DNA of 45,530 nt. It comes from an uncultured Mucilaginibacter sp. GTDB taxonomy: Bacteria > Bacteroidota > Bacteroidia > Sphingobacteriales > Sphingobacteriaceae. Positions within the stretch are counted from its first letter, which is position 1. Every line of letters starts with the position of its first letter. Positions 17,470-25,964 of this stretch are shown here, piece by piece. The DNA lies in assembly GCA_903927645.1 (NCBI GenBank), contig CAIYNX010000178.1:1-45530 (forward strand), written 5' to 3'. A program made the position numbers and the translations under genes. Below the pieces are notes generated by a model. That model was not told the origin of the DNA, did no database searches, and worked only from the letters and a program-made list of their open reading frames with translations.

Positions 17470-18663
17470 TTATTTAGGAAAGCAAAATTTTCCCATTAAA
17501 GTACACGGATTATTGCCAATTTTTATTGGTTCACCGCATAGCGCTTCGTTTCCTAATAGGGCAAATAATATTGCTTCTTTTGCGTCCGGGTCAATACCTA
17601 AACGCAAGGTGTTTTCAACAACCACATTAGGTAATTCGTTTTTTAAATAATTAATAATAAAAGGGTTACGTGCGCCACCGCCACTTACAAATAATTTAAT
17701 ATCCTGGTTAGTATAATTATCTAAAACAAAATCCCGAATAGTTTTGGCTGTAAAAGCAGTTAACGTGCTCACTAAATCAAAATTATTTATTTCGGTCGTA
17801 TTTGATTGTTCTTGCATTTTCCTCACATAATCAAAATTAAAGAGCTCCTGCCCGGTGGTTTTAGGAACGGTTTCTTTAAAAAATGAATAACTGCAAAGTG
17901 AAGTTAGTAAATCTTCATTTACATTCCCAGCTAGCGCTATTTTGGCGTCTTCATCAAAAGGTATATTAAAATATTCGCGGCATGCGGCATCAATTAAAGT
18001 ATTTCCCGGCCCTAAATCGGTACATAAAATTTCCTCTGTATTAATATTGCCGGGTAAATAAGTGAGGTTAGCTATACCTCCTATATTTAGTAAAATTCTG
18101 TTTTCTCCTGGTTTTGATGCTAACAAAACATCGCCATACAAGGCAAGGGGAGCCCCCTCTCCACCGTAGGCTATATGTTTTTGCCTGAAATCGCAAATGG
18201 TTATAATGCCTGTTTTTACTGCTAATTGGTCGCCATCGCCAATTTGTAAAGTACCATTTGAATAATTTGGAATAAGATGTTGACGCATTGGTGCATGGTA
18301 AATGGTTTGCCCATGACTGGCGATAAAATCAACATCGGCAGGTTTAACATTCCACATGCTTAGGGCCTGCAGCACCATTTCCCCATGAAATGCACCAATA
18401 TATTCATTTAGTAATGCAATGCTTTCAAGTTGAACGGTTTTTTGGGCAAATACTTTTAAAACTTCTCCCTTAAAATGAGCATCATAAAGGATGGTACAAA
18501 AATTCAATAATTTAAATTTGGTTTCAATGCCATTTCCTGTAAATGAACAAAGGGCAATATCCAACCCATCGAGCGAGGTACCAGACATGAGTCCAATACC
18601 CAACCTTATGTTTTTTTGAGCTGCGTTTACGAGTGTTTGTAAATTATTATTCAAGGGTAACAT
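17470..18663 (-). CDS. anmK: Anhydro-N-acetylmuramic acid kinase
   Basis: AnmK phosphorylates and hydrolyses 1,6-anhydro-MurNAc to MurNAc-6-phosphate during cell-wall recycling. Family motifs: GLMSGTSLDGLDIA near the start, IASHGQTIYHAP, ILLNIGGIANLTYLPG, CTDLGPGNTLIDA, and LFVSGGGARNPFI near the C-terminus. The length is 397 residues, slightly longer than the usual 370-390 because of an N-terminal tail of about 20 residues before the first strand. It heads a likely two-gene unit with the hexosaminidase gene. The NagB-PIG-L protein at the end of the window could take up the products further along. Confidence 0.97.
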   Translation of the reverse strand: MLPLNNNLQTLVNAAQKNIRLGIGLMSGTSLDGLDIALCSFTGNGIETKFKLLNFCTILYDAHFKGEVLKVFAQKTVQLESIALLNEYIGAFHGEMVLQALSMWNVKPADVDFIASHGQTIYHAPMRQHLIPNYSNGTLQIGDGDQLAVKTGIITICDFRQKHIAYGGEGAPLALYGDVLLASKPGENRILLNIGGIANLTYLPGNINTEEILCTDLGPGNTLIDAACREYFNIPFDEDAKIALAGNVNEDLLTSLCSYSFFKETVPKTTGQELFNFDYVRKMQEQSNTTEINNFDLVSTLTAFTAKTIRDFVLDNYTNQDIKLFVSGGGARNPFIINYLKNELPNVVVENTLRLGIDPDAKEAILFALLGNEALCGEPIKIGNNPCTLMGKFCFPK

Positions 18664-18723
18664 GATTTCAAATTACGCAATTGTTATCATAGTAAAACAT
18701 TTAAATTAATACACTAAACTAAA

Positions 18724-18731
18724 TAATTTTG
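18724..18731 (+). promoter_or_regulatory. -7 element of the M1 peptidase gene
   Basis: TAATTTTG, a full match to TAnnTTTG, 80 bases ahead of the start codon in the divergent region with anmK. It predicts a leader of about 75 bases. No -33 element at the right spacing was seen. Confidence 0.45.
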
Positions 18732-18811
18732 ATTAGGAAGTATTTCCGTTCTAATTTTATGGCAAATAATACCTAAATTGACCCACATACTATAGTGTTC
18801 AATGCCCTTTT

Positions 18812-20467
18812 ATGAAAAAATTTAATTTTATTACCATTATTTTATTGATGTTTTATGCCGTTGCTAATGCGCAATTAGGTATAAACAAAGAAACATTTAC
18901 CAGAGCAGATTCATTACGCGGAAATTTAACGCCATTACGTACCTGTTATGATATTGATTATTACCATTTGGATGTTAAATTTGATATCGCCAATAAATTT
19001 ATCATTGGAAGTAATCTTTTTAAATTTACTGCAATTGAAGACTTTACCAAACTGCAATTTGATTTATTTGCAAATTTAAAGGTTGAGAAGGTAATTTTTC
19101 ATGGGCAGGAATTGCCATTTACCAGAGAATTTAATGCAGTTTTTATCACCTTTCCGCAAACTATTACAAAAGGCAGTAAAGAATCATTTACGGTATTTTA
19201 CTCAGGAAACCCAACCATTGCCAAACGTGCACCATGGGATGGTGGTATTATGTTTGCTAATGATTCATTGGGAAATCCTTGGGTGGCCACTGCCTGTCAG
19301 GGAATGGGAGCCAGTGTTTGGTGGCCAAATAAAGACCATCAATATGATGAAGTTGATAGCGCCCTTATTAGTATAACAGTGCCAGATACCTTGCAAGATG
19401 TTTCGAATGGCAGATTGCGCAAGGTTACAAAGCTTAAAAATGGGTATACCAAGTACGATTGGTTTGTGGCAAACCCCATTAATAATTATGATATTGAAGC
19501 AAATATTGGAAAATACACCCACTTTAATGATGTTTATGATGGTGAAAAGGGCAAATTAACGCTCGATTATTGGGTGTTGAAATATAACCTGGCCAAAGCC
19601 AAGGTACAGTTTGGAGCCAACGTAAAAGACATGATTAAGGCCTTTGAATATTGGTTTGGACCCTATCCTTTTTATGAGGATGGCTATAAATTAATAGAAA
19701 CTCCGCACCTAGGTATGGAACATCAAAGTGGTACCGCCTATGGTAATCATTTTCAAAATGGATATCTGGGGCACGATTTATCATCAACAGGATGGGGTTT
19801 AAAATGGGATTTTATCATTGTACATGAAAGCGGCCATGAATGGTTTGGCAACAACATTACTTCAAAGGATTTGGCCGATATGTGGATTCATGAAGGATTT
19901 ACAAATTATTCGGAATCATTATTTATTGAAAATAGGTATGGTAAACAAGCCGGACAAGAATATGTACATGGCACCAGGTTTAGGATTAGGAATGATGCAC
20001 CAATAGTTGGGCCATATAACGTTAATAAAGAAGGCTCGGGCGATATGTATTACAAAGGAGGTAACCTTTTAAATATGGTGAGAACTATTATAGATGATGA
20101 TACAAAATGGCGAGCTATTTTAAGAGGATTAAATAAAATATTTTACCATCAAACCGTAACATACAACCAAATAGTTGATTATATAACAGATCAATCAGGC
20201 AAAAACCTTCGTCCGGTTTTTGACCAATATTTACATTACAAGCATATCCCAATTTTAAACTTCATGTTTACCGACGGTAAATTATATTGCAGATGGCTGG
20301 CAGATGTAAATAATTTTAAAATGCCTGTAAAGGTAAGGGTAAAAGGAGGCGAATATCAATTCATTAACCCCGGTGCTAATTTTACACCTATTGAAATAAA
20401 AGGGTTGACTAAAGAAAATTTAGAGGTTGATACATTTAATTATTATATTGCTATACAAGTTGATTGA
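18812..20467 (+). CDS. M1 family metallopeptidase, exported
   Basis: A zinc aminopeptidase of the M1 family with a signal peptide (ending AVANAQ). The zinc site is complete: HESGH (His338, Glu339, His342) followed by Glu361 in WIHEGFTNYSE, and Tyr in the downstream MYYKGGNLLN segment. The exopeptidase motif is GMEHQ instead of the usual GAMEN, so the N-terminal-binding Glu is kept but the neighbourhood differs. At 551 residues it lacks the large C-terminal domains of the classic enzyme, as in many Bacteroidota M1 proteins. Single-gene unit; cysE follows after 90 bases and may have its own promoter. Confidence 0.95.
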   Translation: MKKFNFITIILLMFYAVANAQLGINKETFTRADSLRGNLTPLRTCYDIDYYHLDVKFDIANKFIIGSNLFKFTAIEDFTKLQFDLFANLKVEKVIFHGQELPFTREFNAVFITFPQTITKGSKESFTVFYSGNPTIAKRAPWDGGIMFANDSLGNPWVATACQGMGASVWWPNKDHQYDEVDSALISITVPDTLQDVSNGRLRKVTKLKNGYTKYDWFVANPINNYDIEANIGKYTHFNDVYDGEKGKLTLDYWVLKYNLAKAKVQFGANVKDMIKAFEYWFGPYPFYEDGYKLIETPHLGMEHQSGTAYGNHFQNGYLGHDLSSTGWGLKWDFIIVHESGHEWFGNNITSKDLADMWIHEGFTNYSESLFIENRYGKQAGQEYVHGTRFRIRNDAPIVGPYNVNKEGSGDMYYKGGNLLNMVRTIIDDDTKWRAILRGLNKIFYHQTVTYNQIVDYITDQSGKNLRPVFDQYLHYKHIPILNFMFTDGKLYCRWLADVNNFKMPVKVRVKGGEYQFINPGANFTPIEIKGLTKENLEVDTFNYYIAIQVD

Positions 20468-20557
20468 TTATACCATCAGAATTTTACCTGCCATAAACAA
20501 ATAATTTTATACAATTGCATTAAAACAAAATTTTGCAATGCTGTTTCAATAGGTGAT

Positions 20558-21367
20558 ATGAAAGATGAATTTTACGAACATATTTTTCAAAAACAACAAC
20601 AAGTTGAAGCTGTACCGCCTAATTTGGAAATAACAAGTTGGGCAATACAAGTAATACGCTTATTGTTTCCGGAACAATCAAAAAAGATTTATGCCAATGT
20701 TGATGAGCTTAAAAGCGATTTTGTAAGGTTAGAAAATGAATTATGTACCATTATGCAGGCCACCAAGGCTTGTACAGATTGCGATATAAGCCAATTGGCG
20801 CACTCGTTTTTTGAGGAAATCACAGTAATATATAAAAAACTAAATACGGATATACAAGCTATTTTTAATGGTGACCCTGCCGCACGAAGCGAATTTGAAG
20901 TGGTTCGAACTTATCCGGGATTTTTTGCTATTTCGTTTTATAGGTTGGCTAATTGTTTGTTTGAAATGAATATTCCGCTAATACCTCGGATACTTACAGA
21001 ATATGCACACTCTAAAACCGGAATTGATATACATCCTGGGGCTTCCATAGGAGAATATTTTTATATAGATCATGGCACCGGTATCGTGATTGGCGAGAGT
21101 GCCATCATTGGAAACCATGTAAAGCTTTACCAAGGGGTAACTTTAGGAGCCTTAAGTATTGATAAAAGTATGGCTTACACAAAAAGGCATCCTACTGTAC
21201 AGGATCATGTGGTTATTTACTCTGGTGCTACTATTTTAGGTGGTAAAACTACCATTGGCCACAATAGTGTTATTGGGGGAAATGTATGGCTAACTAAAAG
21301 TGTTGCCCCATACTCGATGGTTTACCATACGCCCGAAATTACAGTAATTAATAAAGAAAAAGTTTAA
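20558..21367 (+). CDS. cysE: Serine O-acetyltransferase
   Basis: Makes O-acetylserine from serine and acetyl-CoA, the first step of cysteine synthesis. A helical N-terminal region of about 150 residues precedes a left-handed parallel beta-helix built of hexapeptide repeats: IDIHPGASIGEYFYIDHGTG, then IVIGESAIIGNHVKLYQGVTLGAL and TILGGKTTIGHNSVIGGNVWL. The HPGA and DHGTG segments carry the catalytic His residues. The length is 269. Its stop codon is two bases from the cysM start codon, so the two genes are surely co-transcribed and the products may form the cysteine synthase complex. Confidence 0.96.
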   Translation: MKDEFYEHIFQKQQQVEAVPPNLEITSWAIQVIRLLFPEQSKKIYANVDELKSDFVRLENELCTIMQATKACTDCDISQLAHSFFEEITVIYKKLNTDIQAIFNGDPAARSEFEVVRTYPGFFAISFYRLANCLFEMNIPLIPRILTEYAHSKTGIDIHPGASIGEYFYIDHGTGIVIGESAIIGNHVKLYQGVTLGALSIDKSMAYTKRHPTVQDHVVIYSGATILGGKTTIGHNSVIGGNVWLTKSVAPYSMVYHTPEITVINKEKV

Positions 21368-21369
21368 GC

Positions 21370-22242
21370 ATGGCTGGTATTATTGATTTGATTGGCAATA
21401 CGCCATTGGTTGAAATAAAAAAATTAAACCCAAACCCTAAAGTTCAAATATTTGGGAAATTGGAAGGGAATAATCCGGGCGGAAGTGTAAAAGACAGGGC
21501 CGCTCTTAATATGATTAAAAGTGCGTTGGAAAGGGGAGAAATTAATAGCACAACCAAATTGGTAGAAGCTACTAGCGGCAATACAGGTATTGCACTAGCC
21601 ATGATTGCATGTTTATTTGGTTTGGAAATAGAACTAGTAATGCCATCCAATTCAACCCGCGAACGTACTTTAACCATGGAAGCTTATGGCGCAAAAGTTA
21701 CTTTGCTTGAAAGTATTGAGATTTGTAGGGATTATGCCGAAGAAAAAGGTATAACACCAGGTTATTTTTTATTGAATCAATTTGCTAACCCCGATAATTA
21801 TTTAGCACATTATAAAACCACCGGACCAGAAATTTGGAGAGATACAGAGGGAAGAGTAACCCATTTTGTAAGTGCAATGGGTACTACAGGAACCATTATG
21901 GGTAACTCAACATATCTGAAAGAAAAAAACAGAGATATACAAATTATTGGTTGCCAACCTACCGAAGGTTCTTCTATACCAGGTATAAGAAGGTGGCCAC
22001 AGGCATATTTGCCTAAAATATTCGATGCAAGCAAGGTTGATAGGGTGATGGATATTTCTGAATTAGACGCTATTGAAATGGCGAGAAAACTTGCAAAGGT
22101 TGAAGGTGTTTTTGCCGGAATGAGTAGTGGAGGTGCCCTTTCTGCTTCCTTAAAATTGGCACAAGAACTAGAAAAAGGAACTATAGTTTTTATTTGTTGC
22201 GATCGTGGCGATCGGTACCTGAGCAGTAATTTATTCGCTTGA
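21370..22242 (+). CDS. cysM: Cysteine synthase, CysM type
   Basis: A PLP-dependent beta-replacing enzyme that makes cysteine from O-acetylserine and sulfide. The PLP Lys is Lys41 in NNPGGSVKDRAA; the phosphate-binding loop TSGNTGIA and the GTTGT loop follow. The segment IPGIRRWPQAYLPKIFD is typical of the CysM branch rather than CysK. The length, 290 residues, is normal. It forms a tight pair with cysE. The next gene is on the opposite strand 28 bases away, so the unit ends here. Confidence 0.96.
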   Translation: MAGIIDLIGNTPLVEIKKLNPNPKVQIFGKLEGNNPGGSVKDRAALNMIKSALERGEINSTTKLVEATSGNTGIALAMIACLFGLEIELVMPSNSTRERTLTMEAYGAKVTLLESIEICRDYAEEKGITPGYFLLNQFANPDNYLAHYKTTGPEIWRDTEGRVTHFVSAMGTTGTIMGNSTYLKEKNRDIQIIGCQPTEGSSIPGIRRWPQAYLPKIFDASKVDRVMDISELDAIEMARKLAKVEGVFAGMSSGGALSASLKLAQELEKGTIVFICCDRGDRYLSSNLFA

Positions 22243-22270
22243 TTTTTTGGATGTGAGTAGATGCCTGCTT

Positions 22271-22684
22271 TTAATTTGTTTCAATACCTACTAGTTTTGA
22301 AATTGGACTCGCTATAGCAGCGGCTAGCTGTAAAATTAGGTTTTTATTTTTACCTTTTTTATCTAAATCTTGGTTGTAAATAATATCGTCAACTCCTATG
22401 GCTTTTAAAAAGCTATCAATCTTTTCGTTTTGTTTGCTTTTATAGCAAATTACCTTAACATCTTCGTAAAACTTATTGCACTTTATTCTTCGGATGTTTT
22501 TTTCTAGGTTGCTTCCTATAAAGTCGTAATCAAAAATTATTACGCCAGGTTTATCTTCAAAAATTGTAGGAAAAAGCAAATTAATGTCAGCTATATGCCT
22601 TACATAATTTAACTCCGTGGTTAATTGCTTAGGAAATATATCGGGGGCAACCAATATAACTTTCTTATAACGGAACCTGTGCAT
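22271..22684 (-). CDS. Receiver-like domain protein, degenerate
   Basis: A 137-residue soluble protein. The alternation of strands and helices resembles a response-regulator receiver: a first strand KKVILVAP, a third strand GVIIFDYDFIG with an Asp where the phosphorylated Asp would be, a strand VKVICYKS, and GVDDIIYNQDL in place of the usual DDYLxKP. The first-strand acidic pair and the final Lys are missing, so it may not be phosphorylated. No DNA-binding or enzyme domain is attached. It stands alone on its strand. This is a fold guess from pattern; the family could be wrong. Confidence 0.5.
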   Translation of the reverse strand: MHRFRYKKVILVAPDIFPKQLTTELNYVRHIADINLLFPTIFEDKPGVIIFDYDFIGSNLEKNIRRIKCNKFYEDVKVICYKSKQNEKIDSFLKAIGVDDIIYNQDLDKKGKNKNLILQLAAAIASPISKLVGIETN

Positions 22685-22714
22685 TATCTAAATCAGTTTT
22701 ACGGGATAAACATA

Positions 22715-22833
22715 AAAAATATATTTTATAATGACAAACACTTATTAATCAGGCAAAAAGAATTTTTTTAAAATCGTGATTAGTTCATAAAACATTTTTT
22801 GTTTTAAAATTTAAATAAAAATATATTTTATAA
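22715..22833. repeat. Two identical 17-bp near-palindromes 102 bp apart
   Basis: AAAAATATATTTTATAA occurs at 22715-22731 and 22817-22833. Each is centred on AAATATATTT. The position in a divergent promoter region suggests protein binding, for example by a nucleoid protein, but the base composition makes chance possible. Confidence 0.3.
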
Positions 22834-22961
22834 CCTTTAAATATCATTTTAAATTAAATACATCATAATAAATTAACTTTTAATTGCTTAAAATGCTTTA
22901 TACATGTAAACAAATTTTTAAATAAAAATTTCCAAATTTCCAATTGGACATTTACTTTTTC

Positions 22962-22969
22962 TATATTTG
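22962..22969 (+). promoter_or_regulatory. -7 element of the M28 peptidase gene
   Basis: TATATTTG matches TAnnTTTG. It ends 14 bases before the start codon, so the mRNA leader should be about 10 bases. A TTG at 22944-22946 has a 15-base spacer, slightly short of the usual range. Confidence 0.55.
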
Positions 22970-22983
22970 ATAAAAAAACAAGT

Positions 22984-24624
22984 ATGAAACTTATAAAAAT
23001 TTCAATTTTTATTGCAATTGTTTCAATATTTTTAAATAATTGCAAACAAAAGGAGGCAGTAATTGCTGTTGGACCTGTAACTGCAAATGACATAAAAAAC
23101 CATATAGCGGTACTGGCTAATGATTCGCTAACTGGGCGAATGCCTTTTACAGAAGGCGAAAATAAGACCATAAAATATATTGAAAAACAGTTTAAAAAGC
23201 TAGGCTTGGAACCAGGCAATCATGGAAGTTATTTTCAGGATGTACCTATGGTACAGGTTACCAGTTTTCCATCAAATATTACAGTGAGCGGTAAAACCTC
23301 TTTTACGTTTAAACCTACCGATGATTTTTCGGCTTCTACAAGGCAAGAATTAGATAGTGTTCAATTAAAAAATTCTCCATTGGTATTTGCCGGATACGGT
23401 GTGGTAGCACCTGAATACAATTGGAACGATTACAAAAATTTAGATGTAAAGGGAAAAACAGTAGTCGTTTTGGTAAATGATCCTGGTTTTAAATCAGGCA
23501 ATAGTAAACTTTTTAAAGGCGATACCATGACCTATTATGGTAGGTGGACCTATAAATATGAAGAAGCCGCACGCCAAGGTGCCGCCGGGATATTTGTAAT
23601 ACATCAAACCGAACCTGCAAGTTATCCTTTTACTGTGGTAAACGGGAATGGACATGCAAAATTATACTTACAACAAGCCGATAAACATTTGTCGAGATGC
23701 AAAGTGGAAGGTTGGTTGAGTGAAGCAGCAGCTACAAAAATTTTGGCAAGTGCGGGTATTAATGGAGATATCAGGGCTTTTGCACGTAAAGCAAATTTCA
23801 AAGCAGTTGATTTAAAGCAAACCATTACTCTTACCCTACATAATAAATTAAAATACAGCACTTCGCATAACGTAATTGCGGTTTTAAAAGGAAGCACTAA
23901 ACCTGCTGAATCTATTTTATATTCTGCTCACTGGGATCATCTGGGTATAGGTAAGGCGGATGCTAAAGGCGATAGCATTTATAATGGTGCTGTTGATAAT
24001 GCCAGTGGTGTAGCCTCTGTTTTGGGTGTTGCTAAAGTATTTGGCCAATTAAAAAGTAAACCTAAACGCTCGGTGGTGTTTTTAATGGTTACTGCCGAGG
24101 AGCAAGGTTTACTCGGTTCAGAATATTATGCTACACATCCTATTTTCGCTATAAACAAAACGGTTGCAAACCTAAACATGGATGCCCTAGGTAGCTATGG
24201 AGAAACAAATGATTTTGCTATTACAGGGAAAGGTCAAAATGATTTGGAGGATTATGTAGAAAAATGGGTAAAACAATTAGGAAAAAAAGTTACCGGTGAT
24301 AAGAATCCCGGTGCAGGAAGTTATTATAGATCAGACCATTTTAATTTTGCAAAAGTGGGTGTGCCAGCTTTAGATCTAAATAACGGACGTGAAAGTACCT
24401 TGCATGGTGACGTATGGGGTAAAAAGCAACAAGACGATTATACGGCAAATAATTATCACCAACCCAGCGATAATTTTACCGATACTATGAATACTGATGG
24501 AATGGCTCAAGTTGCTAACCTACTATTTAATATAGGCAATGAGCTAGCCAATGAAACCACTTTTCCTGGTTGGAAAAAGGGTTCGGAGTTTAAAGCCATT
24601 AGGGAAAAATCATTAGCAAAATAA
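22984..24624 (+). CDS. M28 family metallopeptidase, lipoprotein
   Basis: A two-zinc aminopeptidase-type enzyme. The lipobox FLNNC (Cys20) suggests a lipoprotein exposed to the periplasm or surface. A PA (protease-associated) domain is inserted at about residues 130-260, containing GYGVVAPEYNWNDYKNLDVK and the RWTYKYEEAARQGAAGIFV segment. The zinc ligands are readable: HWDHLG, GAVDNASG, TAEEQGLLGS with the catalytic Glu pair, MDALG and a final YHQPSDN. Length 546 residues. Single-gene unit with its own promoter and a strong terminator after it. Confidence 0.96.
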   Translation: MKLIKISIFIAIVSIFLNNCKQKEAVIAVGPVTANDIKNHIAVLANDSLTGRMPFTEGENKTIKYIEKQFKKLGLEPGNHGSYFQDVPMVQVTSFPSNITVSGKTSFTFKPTDDFSASTRQELDSVQLKNSPLVFAGYGVVAPEYNWNDYKNLDVKGKTVVVLVNDPGFKSGNSKLFKGDTMTYYGRWTYKYEEAARQGAAGIFVIHQTEPASYPFTVVNGNGHAKLYLQQADKHLSRCKVEGWLSEAAATKILASAGINGDIRAFARKANFKAVDLKQTITLTLHNKLKYSTSHNVIAVLKGSTKPAESILYSAHWDHLGIGKADAKGDSIYNGAVDNASGVASVLGVAKVFGQLKSKPKRSVVFLMVTAEEQGLLGSEYYATHPIFAINKTVANLNMDALGSYGETNDFAITGKGQNDLEDYVEKWVKQLGKKVTGDKNPGAGSYYRSDHFNFAKVGVPALDLNNGRESTLHGDVWGKKQQDDYTANNYHQPSDNFTDTMNTDGMAQVANLLFNIGNELANETTFPGWKKGSEFKAIREKSLAK

Positions 24625-24639
24625 CAAGCTTTAAAATTC

Positions 24640-24669
24640 AAAACCCATCTCGCAATTGGGATGGGTTTT
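24640..24669 (+). terminator. Terminator of the M28 peptidase gene
   Basis: AAAACCCATC (24640-24649) pairs perfectly with GATGGGTTTT (24660-24669), and the inner bases allow two more pairs. The 3' arm ends in four T. It lies 16 bases after the stop codon. Confidence 0.85.
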
Positions 24670-24736
24670 AACTCATTATAACTATATATATGATTCGCTA
24701 AGAAATCCGTTTTACGATTTTCTTGCTACCTGGTAT

Positions 24737-25099
24737 TTATTTTGCTGCAGTGGCTATTTCATAACATTCATAAGTAAGTTTGTTATTATATTCATTGGTA
24801 ATGCTTTTGTAGTTAATTAAATCATGCAAAGTACCAATAAAAAAAATACCACCCGTTAGCATATAAATTATTCCCCAACCATATTGTTTGGTTAAAAATC
24901 GTTGCAGACCTCCAAGTCCAAGAAACCCAAACAAAGTAGCAAATAAAATATCAATTGGATTTTTTCTTCTACTATTATAAACCAGCATAAAGGTTTGCAT
25001 CTGAAAGGTACTTAAACCAGCAGTTGCTTCCTGTATAAAAGCATATTCATCAGGCGTAATTCCCGGGTATACAAAATAGTTATGTTGATATGTGTTCAT
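24737..25099 (-). CDS. TM2 domain protein
   Basis: A 120-residue protein with a soluble N-terminal part of about 55 residues (tyrosine-rich, YFVYPGITPDEYAF) and a TM2 domain: two membrane helices (about 55-72 and 80-98) joined by a short charged turn. The pattern LGLGGLQRFLTKQYGWGI is a variant of the TM2 motif, in which GxHRFY is common, here GLQRF. TM2 proteins are widespread and their biochemical role is not established. It stands alone between the M28 terminator and the terminator of the porX cluster. Confidence 0.85.
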   Translation of the reverse strand: MNTYQHNYFVYPGITPDEYAFIQEATAGLSTFQMQTFMLVYNSRRKNPIDILFATLFGFLGLGGLQRFLTKQYGWGIIYMLTGGIFFIGTLHDLINYKSITNEYNNKLTYECYEIATAAK

Positions 25100-25161
25100 T
25101 TACTTTTAAAAACGATTAATAGATTAATATGTTTTAAAAATAAAGTGTAAAATAAAAATGA

Positions 25162-25188
25162 CAAATAGCTATTTGGTTAAGCTATTTG
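25162..25188 (-). terminator. Likely terminator of the porX-to-dipeptidase cluster
   Basis: CAAATAGCT (25162-25170) pairs with AGCTATTTG (25180-25188), 9 bp with a 9-base loop. On the minus strand the stem is followed by TCATTTTTATTTT. An overlapping 14-bp palindrome, CAAATAGCTATTTG, allows an alternative fold. It lies about 90 bases after the dipeptidase stop codon. Confidence 0.5.
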
Positions 25189-25276
25189 AAGTATCGGTGA
25201 AATGAGGTTTTAGAGCTGTGAAAATTCTACAAATGATTTTACAAAATCAAAAATAAAGAAGTTTTTGTAATGGGCT

Positions 25277-25963
25277 TTATTGTCCTAATTCTTCAAAAGC
25301 AATATCCATTACGGGGAAACTTGGCCAACCATTATAGTCATAATGCCACCACTCTGAGTGGTAAATTTTGAAACCATGGGCTTGCATTACACTTTTCAGC
25401 ATTTCACGATTAGCAATTTTTTCTTTTGAAAGATGAGGGTAGTTATCGGCAGCTTTTACACTAAAACTATCAAAATCTGTTGGCATATTCAACTCCTTTC
25501 CGGTTTTTAAGTTTATAACTGTTAGGTCAATAGCGCAACCTCGGTTATGACGAGACCCTTTACGTGGATCGGCAACAAAGGTAGTGTCTTTGGCCATTTC
25601 GTAAAACATAACCGTTACCGCATAAGGGCGATAACTATCATAAATTTTAAGACCCAAACCTTGTTTGTTTAGTTCGTCTTGAATAACCTTTAAGGCAAGT
25701 GCAACCGGAAGTCGGGCGTATGCTTTAGCCAATTTATACATTGGCCTGTGCATAAAGTTGTTTTTTGTTGCATATCGAATGTCCAACACAATATTAGGTA
25801 CATATTTTATAATTTCAACCAATTTATAATCAGGCGAATCGACTATTTTTTGTTGGTAGGGTTTTAAGCCTATTACCTTATTGCTGTCGATGTATATGTA
25901 ATGTTGGGCTAAAGCAAAACTAAACACCATTAAACTTTGGATAGTAAGCAGAAATTTCTTCAT
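25277..25963 (-). CDS. ddpX: D-alanyl-D-alanine dipeptidase, VanX/DdpX type
   Basis: An M15D zinc dipeptidase that splits D-Ala-D-Ala. The start at 25963 (MKKFLLTIQSLMVFSFALAQ) gives a signal peptide and 228 residues; an ATG 60 bases upstream would run into ald. Catalytic set: Arg112 in SYRP, the zinc ligands His139 and Asp146 in SRHNRGCAIDL, Glu204 as base in SEWWHY and His207 as the third ligand. An exported enzyme would act on released or added D-Ala-D-Ala in the periplasm, unlike cytoplasmic VanX of glycopeptide resistance, and no van genes are near. Its start codon is one base after the ald stop codon. Confidence 0.92.
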   Translation of the reverse strand: MKKFLLTIQSLMVFSFALAQHYIYIDSNKVIGLKPYQQKIVDSPDYKLVEIIKYVPNIVLDIRYATKNNFMHRPMYKLAKAYARLPVALALKVIQDELNKQGLGLKIYDSYRPYAVTVMFYEMAKDTTFVADPRKGSRHNRGCAIDLTVINLKTGKELNMPTDFDSFSVKAADNYPHLSKEKIANREMLKSVMQAHGFKIYHSEWWHYDYNGWPSFPVMDIAFEELGQ

Positions 25964-25964
25964 G

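Larger units (their letters stand above)
22685..22983. other. 299-bp very AT-rich divergent region
   Basis: No gene seen. It contains two copies of AAAAATATATTTTATAA (22715-22731 and 22817-22833) and the M28 peptidase promoter at the right edge. A frame on the minus strand at 22863-23219 is only the reverse of the M28 gene's start and was not accepted. Confidence 0.5.

Noticed and set aside
20517..20541. GCATT/AATGC repeat between the M1 gene and cysE as a terminator
   Set aside because: Five pairs with a long A/T loop and no T tract; too weak to call.
22863..23219. 118-codon minus-strand frame across the M28 promoter
   Set aside because: It overlaps the M28 start and promoter and reads as the reverse of the M28 N-terminus.
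25209..25222. GTTTTAGAGCTGTG, which resembles the start of a type II CRISPR repeat
   Set aside because: It occurs once, with no second copy, spacer pattern or cas gene in the window.
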